A DNA stretch of 64,000 nt from Intestinibacter bartlettii (GTDB taxonomy: Bacteria > Bacillota > Clostridia > Peptostreptococcales > Peptostreptococcaceae): the NCBI RefSeq assembly GCF_000154445.1, contig NZ_DS499569.1; one strand, 5' to 3'. Within the stretch, counting starts at the first letter, position 1. Each line of letters opens with the position of its first letter. A program made the position numbers and the translations under genes. Under the pieces are notes generated by a model. That model ran no database searches and was not told the origin of the DNA. It saw nothing but the letters and a program-made list of their open reading frames with translations. Shown here one piece after another: positions 50,241-58,269 of the stretch.

Positions 50241-51659
50241 TTATAAATCTGAAAAAGCAACGGCAATATTTTGTAGTCTTTCTTCTTTTGTGATTTTATA
50301 ATGTATTTTTATTTTATTTTCATCTGCTAAAGTATTAGCTATTTTAACTACAAATTCACTACCTACTCCAACTTCACTTTTTACAGATATAGAACCATGA
50401 TGTAATTTTGCAAAATCTCTTACTAACGAAAGTCCTATCCCTGTACCTTCTTTTATAATACTTCTATCATCATTTACTCTTTCATATATCTTAAAAATTC
50501 TATCCATGTTTTCTTTTGATATTCCAATTCCATTATCTTTTACCTTTATGTAAATAAATTTGTCATCATGAGTTAATGAAACTAAAACAACAGCTCCTTC
50601 TTTTTTCCTAAATTTCAGAGAATTGGAAATCAAATTAATCACTACTTTTTCGATTTTTTCACAATCGAATCCTACAATTATTTCTTCTGCATCTGTATCA
50701 AATACAATACTTGTATCATTTATATCTACAAAATCCCTTACAGATTCACATATATCTTCAATAAAACAAACGATATCCTGATTAGTTGGATTAAAATCTC
50801 TATATCCAAGTTCTATTTTTGTCTGTGAAGATAAATCATTTACTATCTTCATTATTCTAAAAGAATTTCTTTTTATCAAATCTAAATGTTTTAAAATATC
50901 TTCTGGATATATATTTTGGTCAACTTTTCTTTCTATAAGCTGCATAGTAGCTAATATCATATTTAATGGATTTTTTATTTCATGTGATATAAATGAAAAA
51001 AATTTTTCTCTTGTTGCCTTTTTATTAATAACATCAATCGTTCTATTTGTTATATCTGTTAATATTATATAACTTGATACAAACTCATCTTTTTAATTTT
51101 TCATAGGATTTGATCTAAGCCAAACCCATTTACATCCATCTTTTGTCTTTATTTTGACTCTTATATCTACTATTTCATGAAAATCATAATTAAAACTTTC
51201 ATTTTCATCTTCTAATTCTATAAATTTATAGAATCCATCTTCTATATTGCAAGGAATTTTACAACATTCCCCAAATAAATTTTCATAAGCATTATTTGCA
51301 AATATTATCTGGTCATGGCTTACTAATAAAATCACATCATCAAACTGTCCCATATTTAACAGCAACCTCTCTTGTATTTCATTAGAAGGTTGATAATTTT
51401 CACAAAACCATACTATAAAGTTATTATCCTCAATTTTTTCTATTTGTAAATTGTAAATTGTCTTATCTATATTTATTTGTCTATACTTAAAATTTACTAT
51501 GCAATCTGTTAAAACATCTTCTACAAATAACTTATATCTATCTGTTATATATAACTTATATGCTACATTACTTTCTCTTATTATTGCATGATTATCTTCT
51601 ACTACGACTATGACTAATGGTGTTGGACTTTTTAATAAAACTTTTTTATAGTCATACAT
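50241..51659 (-). pseudogene. PAS-containing orphan sensor histidine kinase with internal TAA
   Basis: A single 472-codon frame interrupted once by TAA at 51093-51095. The N-terminal part has PAS-like modules (LLVSHDQIIFANNAYENLFGECCKIP, then the PAC motif IKTKDGCKWVWLRSNP). Directly after the stop the frame continues KDEFVSSYIILTDIT, the H-box ISHEIKNPLNMIL and a complete HATPase domain (NLISNSLKF, DNGIGIS, GTGIGLSLV). It has no membrane segment and no adjacent response regulator. The tail ERLQNIAVAFSDL resembles the end of the broken kinase at 24435. Such orphan kinases often feed Spo0A in Clostridia. It lies just upstream of the germination operon. Confidence 0.82.
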
Positions 51660-51871
51660 AATTTTAAATCCCCCTGTTAATTCTAATTTTTACTCATTAA
51701 ATACGATGCATATTAAAATAATTATTTTACCCTCTTGTCTACTTTATATGTTTATTTTGATTATATCATAAAGAATAATAATCTTCCTTATTTTTGTCTT
51801 TTTTCACAAAATATGTTAATATTTTTTTACAATCTGCGGTATTATTATCAAAAGTTTAAATTTAATTATTT

Positions 51872-53143
51872 TTATAAATCGTTTTCGACTTTGTATACTT
51901 TACTTTTTAGAGAATTTTGTTGTCTATTATATCCGACAACATATATATCATAATTAAACTTTTCATATTTCTTAGATTCTAATTTTATAATCTCATTTAT
52001 ATTTGCATCTTTTTTTGTAATATCATCTTTGTCTATAGTTTTTATTAAATTATAATCACTATTTTCAAGATTATTATCTTTTAGGTATATTTTATATCCT
52101 TCAACACCGTACATCTCTTTCCATTTTAAATTTAGTATTAAATCTTCCTCAATAAAATAGTAGTTTAAATAAAATTCGTCAACCATTTTATTTTCAATAG
52201 TACTTTCTTTCACTGTAACATATATATATTTTTGTACTTTGTTTTTTCCTGTGCCACAAGATATAAGTAATTTTTCCTTACCTTTTCTCAATCCTACAAT
52301 TTTTCCATTAGCATCTAGGCTTATTTTTCTTTGTACTGGAAGTTTACTTTCTGCAAAGGCGTATTTTATCTTAGGTGTTTTTAATCCTTTTGGAGATGTT
52401 ACCACATTTGCTTGTACATTTTTTGTTTCTCCAATTTCTAACTCTATATTTTTATTTGTACTTATACTCTTTAATTTTGCTACTATATTATAATCAAAAG
52501 ACTCCTCTTTAGAATCCAAATTTGCTATTATTGTTGCTTTTCCAACACCTATAGCATATATTTTATTATCTTTTATCTTTAATACATCTTCATTTGAACT
52601 TTTATAATTTACTTTATATTCTTCATCAAATCTATCAAAGTCTACTTCGACACAATTTTTTATAGTAGCACTATCTCCTACATATTTTAATTTGCCACTT
52701 ATTTCTGTATTTAAATTTGTTATTTTTGGATTTACTACTAAAATATTAAATTTCTTAATTATTTTATTATTTTTTACTATTGCTATGGATGCTAGTCCTT
52801 CTTTTTTGCCCGTTATTTTTACTGTATTTTTTGCATTTTCTGAGTTATCTTCAATTTTTACTTTATTATTTTCATCTAAACTTTTAAAGTCTATAACAGG
52901 ATCTTTACTGTAAGATGGAAATTTCACATAATCTCCTGCTGAAAAAACTACACTTTCATTTAATTTAACTACATATTTATCTATATCCTTTATGTATTTT
53001 CCTTTTACTGCAGTTATTTCTACTCCTTTTATTTGTGGACTTAATATTCCAAGCTTGAAAAGGTAATACTGTGAAATAATTATAACGGGAATAACTAATA
53101 TGATGATTATTATTTTTTTTGTATTTACTTTTATATTTTTCAC
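51872..53143 (-). CDS. membrane-anchored protein with Ig-like BIG2-type repeats
   Basis: A 423-residue exported protein. Residues about 9-29 (KIIIIILVIPVIIISQYYLF) are an uncleaved-looking N-terminal anchor. Three repeats of about 85 residues follow, each ending in the BIG2-like pattern K-V-G-x-ATI-x-A or KEGLASIAIVKN, for example NKIYAIGVGKATIIANLDSKEE and GKIVGLRKGKEKLLISCGTGKN. The last 90 residues (LNLKWKEMYGVEGYKIYLKDNN) resemble a fibronectin type III-like module. These are typical stalks for surface adhesion or scaffolding. It appears monocistronic. No catalytic domain or sortase motif was seen. Confidence 0.75.
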   Translation of the reverse strand: MKNIKVNTKKIIIIILVIPVIIISQYYLFKLGILSPQIKGVEITAVKGKYIKDIDKYVVKLNESVVFSAGDYVKFPSYSKDPVIDFKSLDENNKVKIEDNSENAKNTVKITGKKEGLASIAIVKNNKIIKKFNILVVNPKITNLNTEISGKLKYVGDSATIKNCVEVDFDRFDEEYKVNYKSSNEDVLKIKDNKIYAIGVGKATIIANLDSKEESFDYNIVAKLKSISTNKNIELEIGETKNVQANVVTSPKGLKTPKIKYAFAESKLPVQRKISLDANGKIVGLRKGKEKLLISCGTGKNKVQKYIYVTVKESTIENKMVDEFYLNYYFIEEDLILNLKWKEMYGVEGYKIYLKDNNLENSDYNLIKTIDKDDITKKDANINEIIKLESKKYEKFNYDIYVVGYNRQQNSLKSKVYKVENDL

Positions 53144-53463
53144 CTAATCACTCCCTTATTTAACTTATATAAAAATATTATACTGTAATTTATATTCAAA
53201 ATTTATTCTTTCAATACCTTTATTTCTAAAATATAATTTGTTATATATAATAAATTATATCTATTAGATTATTAACTAAAATTTCTCATTTTAATCATAT
53301 TTTTACTATGTTTTCAATATGTCTGCAATAAAATTTATAAATTTTTTAAATGTAAATTTACATGTAATTTCATTTGTAATGTCATTAAAAAAATACTATA
53401 ATTTACCTAAAGCCATTTTTTAATAATAATCAAATGATAAATGGAAAGAAAGGAATTATTCAA
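53144..53463. other. divergent regulatory interval between the Ig-like and PTS genes
   Basis: About 320 AT-rich bases without an ORF. The right end contains the palindrome and promoter listed separately; the left 200 bases show nothing distinctive beyond the promoter-rich composition expected for divergent genes. Confidence 0.5.
53351..53402 (+). promoter_or_regulatory. PTS gene promoter with TGTAAATTTACA operator-like palindrome
   Basis: TTGTAA (53374-53379), exactly 17 bases, then TATAAT (53397-53402). The palindrome TGTAAATTTACA (53351-53362) lies just upstream, followed by TGTAATTTCA and TGTAATGTCA as possible further half-sites. The same palindrome precedes the symporter gene (42525). 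Confidence 0.6.
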
Positions 53464-54513
53464 ATGGAAAAAACTAAACAAAGAAGAACTTTTAAACAGT
53501 TCGCAAAAGACAAAAATATCGAAATTTCAGTACAGAGATATTTAATAGATGCACTTAGCTTTATGGCATCTGGTCTATTTGCCTCATTATTAATCGGTAC
53601 AATATTTAATACTTTAGGCCAAAATTTAGGAATATCACTGTTTACAGATGTTATCAATCCACTTGCAAAACAAGTTACAGGACCTGCAATAGCTGTTGCA
53701 ATTGCCTATGGTCTTCAAGCACCACCGCTTGTTATGTTTTCTTGTGCACTAGTTGGTGCTTGTGGTAATGAATTGGGCGGACCTGTTGGTGCCTTTGTAG
53801 CAACAATCTTTGCTTGTGAATTTGGTAAGTTAGTTTCTAAAGAGACTAAAATAGATATATTAGTTACACCTGCTGTAACAATTTTAGTCGGTGTTTTAGT
53901 TGCTGAAGGTGTTGGACCTGCTGTTTCTGCATTTATGACTGGTTTTGGTAATGTTATAATGAGCGCTACTGAAATGCAACCTATTTTAATGGGAATAATA
54001 GTTTCAGTATTAGTAGGAATTGCATTGACTCTTCCAATAAGTAGTGCTGCAATTTGTATGATGCTAGGTCTTAGCGGACTTGCTGGTGGAGCAGCTACTG
54101 TTGGTTGTTGTTGCCAAATGGTCGGCTTTGCAGTTATGAGTTACAAAGAAAATGGTATTGGCGGTTTATTTGCCCAAGGATTAGGTACTTCCATGTTACA
54201 AATGTCTAATATTATAAAAAACTGGAAAATATGGATACCACCTACATTAGCATCTGCAATTTTAGGACCTCTATCTACTGTAGTATTTAAGATGCAAAAT
54301 ATTCCTATCGGTTCTGGTATGGGCACATGTGGTTTAGTCGGTCAATTTGGTACTGTAACTGCTATGACTGAAGCTGGAAACGGGGGCGCTATGATGTGGG
54401 TTGGTATATTATTACTAAACTTTATATTACCTGCAATCGTAACTTTAATTATTGCAGAATTTATGAGAAAGAAAGATCTAATAAAACCAGGAGATTTAAA
54501 ATTAGATATATAA
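53464..54513 (+). CDS. orphan PTS IIC-type permease (PTS_EIIC_2 family)
   Basis: A 349-residue membrane protein of the PTS_EIIC_2 family with about nine hydrophobic segments. Characteristic stretches are IDALSFMASGLFASLLIGTIFNTLGQ near the N terminus, ALVGACGNELGGPVGAFVAT, and GSGMGTCGLVGQFGTVTAM near the C terminus. Related proteins lack attached IIA and IIB domains and may act without phosphotransfer. No IIA, IIB or sugar enzyme gene is nearby. The start is the ATG at 53464, ten codons inside the longest frame, behind AAGGAATTATTCAA. It has its own promoter and terminator. Substrate unknown. Confidence 0.82.
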   Translation: MEKTKQRRTFKQFAKDKNIEISVQRYLIDALSFMASGLFASLLIGTIFNTLGQNLGISLFTDVINPLAKQVTGPAIAVAIAYGLQAPPLVMFSCALVGACGNELGGPVGAFVATIFACEFGKLVSKETKIDILVTPAVTILVGVLVAEGVGPAVSAFMTGFGNVIMSATEMQPILMGIIVSVLVGIALTLPISSAAICMMLGLSGLAGGAATVGCCCQMVGFAVMSYKENGIGGLFAQGLGTSMLQMSNIIKNWKIWIPPTLASAILGPLSTVVFKMQNIPIGSGMGTCGLVGQFGTVTAMTEAGNGGAMMWVGILLLNFILPAIVTLIIAEFMRKKDLIKPGDLKLDI

Positions 54514-54536
54514 TTAAAAATTAAAATTAACAAAAC

Positions 54537-54566
54537 AAAAAAGGCTATTAAATAGCCTTTTATTTT
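54537..54566. terminator. bidirectional terminator
   Basis: AAAAAGGCTATT/AATAGCCTTTT stem between genes converging at 54513 and 54560. Confidence 0.85.
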
Positions 54567-55615
54567 ATTACTGCATTAACTAACCATTTTAATGCGCCTT
54601 TAGTGTCTTTCCATAATGCGAAGTTTTCATTATAGTAGTAAGTAGCTTCTGTATATAATACAGGGTCTATTACTGAACCAGACATTCTTAAAGCAGCAGT
54701 CCATTGCATTAGGAATAATCCTATGTATTTATTTTTGTTTACTCCATCTTTTATTGCAGATTTTGCAAAGTATAAGTTTCCATTTTTGAAGTAGTATAAT
54801 GCTTTGAAGTAATCCCATTGAGCTGAGTCTTCATTTTTAAATTTAGCAAATAATTCATTTACTGCTTTTCTATCATTTTTTGCAATTAATAAGTTTATTA
54901 ATTTAAATCTATTTCCTTGAGTATCATCTTCGTCCATTTTTATTAATAACTCTAATATTTCTCTAGCTTCTTTATAGTTTTTATTGTTTATTAATAAAGT
55001 AGCTAAATCTTGTGATGCTATCATATAAGGTCTAGCTGATTCATTATTCCAGAAGTTAGTTGTATTTTCTCTATCTACTATCATTTCTTCTGCAACAGCC
55101 ATAGCTTGTTTGAAGTAATCTAATCTATCTTCAAATGGTAAATCTTCATGAGCAAGTCCCATTAAAGCTTTGTATTTTGCAGATTTAGTTTCTTCTTCTG
55201 TTAATTCTTTTTTAGTATCAACTTTTACTTCTTCAGCGTTTAAAGCTTCTATGTTGTTTTCTACAGTTTCAGCAGTTGCTGCTACTTCAGCAGAAGCTTC
55301 TTGTTCACAATCTAATAGAGCTCTTAATATATCTGATTTTCCTTTTATAGTTTTTGAACTAACACCAGTTTTCTCTGAGAAAGCTTTTTTAGTAATGTAC
55401 ATTGGATGTTTTCTTTTAAACATTTCAGCATCTTCTAATACTATATTTAATATAGATGCTACCCATATATCACATCTAGATGAATTTAATATTTCTCCGT
55501 CTTTTTGTTCTATTTTTGCAAGAACATCTAAACTTATATCTTTATATTGTTCATTTAGATTTTCTCTGCAATATTCTATTATTGCACTTTTAATTTCATT
55601 TATTCTGTCTTTCAT
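54560..55615 (-). CDS. DUF6398-type helical protein with TPR-like C-terminal half
   Basis: A 351-residue soluble protein. The N-terminal 110 residues (IKSAIIEYCRENLNEQYKDISLDVLAKI ... CDIWVASILNIVLED ... ITKKAFSEKTGVSSKTIKGKSDIL) resemble DUF6398, a helical module that ends in a helix-turn-helix-like segment. A low-complexity Ala/Glu linker (residues 112-145) follows. The C-terminal 200 residues are TPR- or ST7-like helical repeats (YKALMGLAHEDLPFEDRLDYFKQAMAVAEEMI ... NKNYKEAREILELLIKMDED). The start at ATG 55615 follows GGGAGGATATTG. Monocistronic. It probably acts as a protein-protein scaffold; no partner is indicated. Confidence 0.72.
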   Translation of the reverse strand: MKDRINEIKSAIIEYCRENLNEQYKDISLDVLAKIEQKDGEILNSSRCDIWVASILNIVLEDAEMFKRKHPMYITKKAFSEKTGVSSKTIKGKSDILRALLDCEQEASAEVAATAETVENNIEALNAEEVKVDTKKELTEEETKSAKYKALMGLAHEDLPFEDRLDYFKQAMAVAEEMIVDRENTTNFWNNESARPYMIASQDLATLLINNKNYKEAREILELLIKMDEDDTQGNRFKLINLLIAKNDRKAVNELFAKFKNEDSAQWDYFKALYYFKNGNLYFAKSAIKDGVNKNKYIGLFLMQWTAALRMSGSVIDPVLYTEATYYYNENFALWKDTKGALKWLVNAVIK

Positions 55616-55842
55616 CAATATCCTCCCGAATCAAATTTATAACCTCTATCATTATATCATTTTATTTAAAAGTCTTCATTAAATATAGTTTTTTTCTATA
55701 AATTTATATTTAGACGCAATTTACCAAGGTTTAAAATTATGTTTATTTTTAACATACTTTATATAATTTATCACATATTATATCTGTATGTCAAAGTATA
55801 AATAAAAAGCTTGCAAAGGATATTAATTTTCTATGGGATAAT

Positions 55843-56127
55843 TTATTTCAAAAGAATAGATTTTAAAAATGCCCCTCTAGCTATACACTCAGTTAACTCC
55901 TCAAAAATCCTGTTTGCTTCATCGGATTTGACTTCCTCTAAAACAATCTTTTGTTTTTGATCATAATATATATGTTTGAAAAAATCTTTTGTATCTATCG
56001 CAATTTTTATTATATTACTTAAGTCTTCATAGATTAAGTCTTTGTCTTTTTGATTATATATAATATCATATTCAACTTCATCTAACATAACAATCACTTT
56101 GACTATAATAGACTCATAAACTTCCAT
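55843..56127 (-). CDS. small hypothetical protein (94 aa)
   Basis: An acidic 94-residue soluble protein I cannot assign (MEVYESIIVKVIVMLDEVEYDIIYNQKDKDLIYEDLSNIIKIAI ... ANRIFEELTECIARGAFLKSILLK). It looks like a small alpha/beta fold with two strands followed by helices. The ATG at 56127 has an ideal GGAGGTCAAA ribosome site; a start four codons upstream has none. It stands alone in about 500 bases otherwise free of genes. No obvious family, domain or operon context. Confidence 0.55.
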   Translation of the reverse strand: MEVYESIIVKVIVMLDEVEYDIIYNQKDKDLIYEDLSNIIKIAIDTKDFFKHIYYDQKQKIVLEEVKSDEANRIFEELTECIARGAFLKSILLK

Positions 56128-56443
56128 TTTGACCTCCAATTTTTTTGATTATTTTTTAATATCTCTTAAGTTAATTGTAATACACAAGTAAGTTTTCAAA
56201 CAAGTGAATATAAACATTTTATTGTAAAATTTTTAATACACTTTTCCACATAATACCTAAAAAAAAGCTAAAACTTTCGTTTTATATGTAGGCTGTTATA
56301 CATTTTTTATAAAAAACATTTACTTTTCATATAAAATTTTGTATAGTTTTGCTTTCAAATTAATTTTCTACATATAAAAAACTATAGAAATAAAAAATAT
56401 TTTTCTATAGTTTTTTATATATTATAATAATTTTTATTGTATT
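56128..56443. other. gene-free interval before the cupin gene end
   Basis: About 316 AT-rich bases. Only one structure is clear, the terminator at 56376-56417; the rest shows no ORF, repeat or palindrome I can support. Confidence 0.5.
56376..56417 (-). terminator. terminator of the cupin gene
   Basis: AAAAACTATAGAAA pairs with TTTCTATAGTTTTT, with a T run on the minus strand, 27 bases after the cupin stop codon. Confidence 0.8.
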
Positions 56444-56785
56444 TTATAAGTTAACTATTACTGCTAAGAATACTAAATCTTCATCTCCACTATTTTCAAT
56501 ATAATGTTCAGTATCTATAGCATATACAACATCTCCTGCACCTACTTCGACTACTTCACCATTATCTAAAACTTTTCCTTTTCCACTTAATATATAATAT
56601 ACTTCATAGTCATCTGTATGTTCATGTAGGCCTACAGAAGCTCCAACTGGGACAGTTAATTTAGCAAATACTTTTGCTTTATTTTGTAATTCATCTCCTT
56701 CTATTAGCAATTCGCGTGATATTTCCCCTTTTCCACCTTCAATAGGTCCAACAATTTTTGTAAGTTCATCTTTTCTTTTTATCAT
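56444..56785 (-). CDS. single-domain cupin protein
   Basis: A 113-residue small cupin. The first cupin motif is GASVGLHEHTDDYEVYYILSGKGKV, with metal-binding His-His-Glu-like residues (HEHxxxxEVYY). The second motif is VGAGDVVYAIDTEHYIENSGDEDLVFL. Stand-alone cupins bind a metal and a small ligand, acting as isomerases, dioxygenases or sensors; nothing here selects between these. GGGGGATATAAAT precedes the ATG. It is a single transcription unit with its own terminator. ORF intact. Confidence 0.85.
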   Translation of the reverse strand: MIKRKDELTKIVGPIEGGKGEISRELLIEGDELQNKAKVFAKLTVPVGASVGLHEHTDDYEVYYILSGKGKVLDNGEVVEVGAGDVVYAIDTEHYIENSGDEDLVFLAVIVNL

Positions 56786-56849
56786 ATTTATATCCCCCTT
56801 TAATATTTTTTCTAATTAATTACAATAATACAATATTTCTCACAAATAT

Positions 56850-56888
56850 AAAAGCATTGTCTTATTTTTAACTTTATGACAATGCTTT
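56850..56888 (-). terminator. terminator of the PrsA-like gene
   Basis: AAAGCATTGTC pairs with GACAATGCTTT across a loop, followed by TATATT on the minus strand. Confidence 0.75.
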
Positions 56889-56934
56889 GTGGTTGTTATT
56901 TATTTATATTTTCTATCAATTATACGACTATTTT

Positions 56935-58033
56935 CTATTGATTCTTTATTTGAACATCATACTTAGTATATAAATCCTGCATTAAAGTACTTTGTTTTGT
57001 ACTTTCTAGAGTTTTTATTAAATCATCTTTAACATCATCAAAATCTTGATCCTTTTCACCAGTTTTCTTTATTATATGGTATCCAGAACTTGTTTCAACT
57101 ACTTTATTGTATATTTCACCAGTTTTTAATGAAAATGCTGCTTTTGAAAATGCACTTACCATCTCATCTTGAGTAAAATATCCTAAATCTCCACCTTTAG
57201 ATGCACTCGAATCATCAGAGTATTCTTTTGCTAATGTTGCAAAGTCTTCACCATCTAAAGCTAATTTTAAAACTTCTTCTGCTGTTTTTTTATTTTCTTC
57301 TTTTTTATCATCACTAACTTCTTTATTGTTACTATCATAGTTTGAAATCAATATATGTGATGCCCTTATTTGTTTGTAATCATTTTTATTCTTTTCAAAA
57401 TAATTTCTTGCTTCATCTTCGCTAACATTAGAATATTCTTCTAAATATTTAGCTCCCATTAATTCTTTTTTAATACGTTGTTTTAATTTCTCTTCTGTTA
57501 AGTTGAATTTTTCAAAATACTCTTTCTTCACTTAAATTATATTGTGAGTTTATATTACTTATAGTTGTTTCGTAATTTTCATTTACTTGGTCATCTGTAA
57601 ACTTCCCACATTACTCTCTTTTGCCTCTTTTATATAAAACTTCTATATTAACTAAGTACTCAAGCATAGTAGACTCATATGTAGAAATTTGTGAATCAGT
57701 TAACTTTTGTAGCCCATTTGAATAAAAAATAGGTTCCATAACAGACTTAATATCTTTTCCTGTTATATCAGTATCGCCAACTGTCGCATATACTTGACTA
57801 TTTGAATAATATCTATGGCTTGCAGGTAATAATCTACCATATGACATACCACCGTAGAATGAGCCACCCACAACAGCTACCAATGCACATACAAGCGCTA
57901 TTCTTTTCATTATTTTTCGCTCTTTCTTTTCGCCTTCATCCATTAAAACATTTTTTTGCTCTTTTATTTTATCGTTGTTGATATTTTTTGTTTTTTCGTT
58001 TTTCTTATTTTCAAACATTATTTCCTCCCGCAT
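56935..58033 (-). pseudogene. prsA: PrsA/SurA-type peptidyl-prolyl isomerase foldase, four frameshifts
   Basis: Removing one base at each of four short runs (57628-57631, 57605-57607, 57599-57601, 57523-57525) gives a continuous 364-residue foldase. The first part has a cytoplasmic lead, one transmembrane helix (RIALVCALVAVVGGSFYGGMSYG) and the start of the SurA-like N-terminal helical domain. The restored junction reads YKEAKESNVEV, then TDDQVNENYETTISNINSQY. The parvulin rotamase domain follows (ASHILISNYD ... AEEVLKLALDGEDFATLAKEYSDDSSASKGGDLGYF ... SSGYHIIKKTG). Without correction the gene yields an N-terminal stub and a possible 198-residue fragment from GTG at 57531. Four insertions within about 110 bases is unusual. 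Confidence 0.82.
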
Positions 58034-58165
58034 ATTTTATATATTTCAAAATTCAATATAAATGTACTTCAATAATTCATAAATTTAACATTTCTTATTA
58101 TATCATCATTTATACATTTATTTTTTAAAAAAATATTACAAATTATTTAATTGAGAAATCGGCAC

Positions 58166-58206
58166 AAAACAAAATGGACTAAATTTATTAGTCCATTTTG
58201 TTTTAT
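58166..58206 (-). terminator. terminator of the beta-helix surface protein
   Basis: AAAACAAAATGGACTAA pairs with TTAGTCCATTTTGTTTT, a near-perfect stem, about 65 bases after the stop codon at 58270. Confidence 0.85.
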
Positions 58207-58269
58207 ATTTTAAAATAGAAACCTTAATTTATTCTTAGTTATTTTCTATTAAAGCCTATCTTAAATTTA

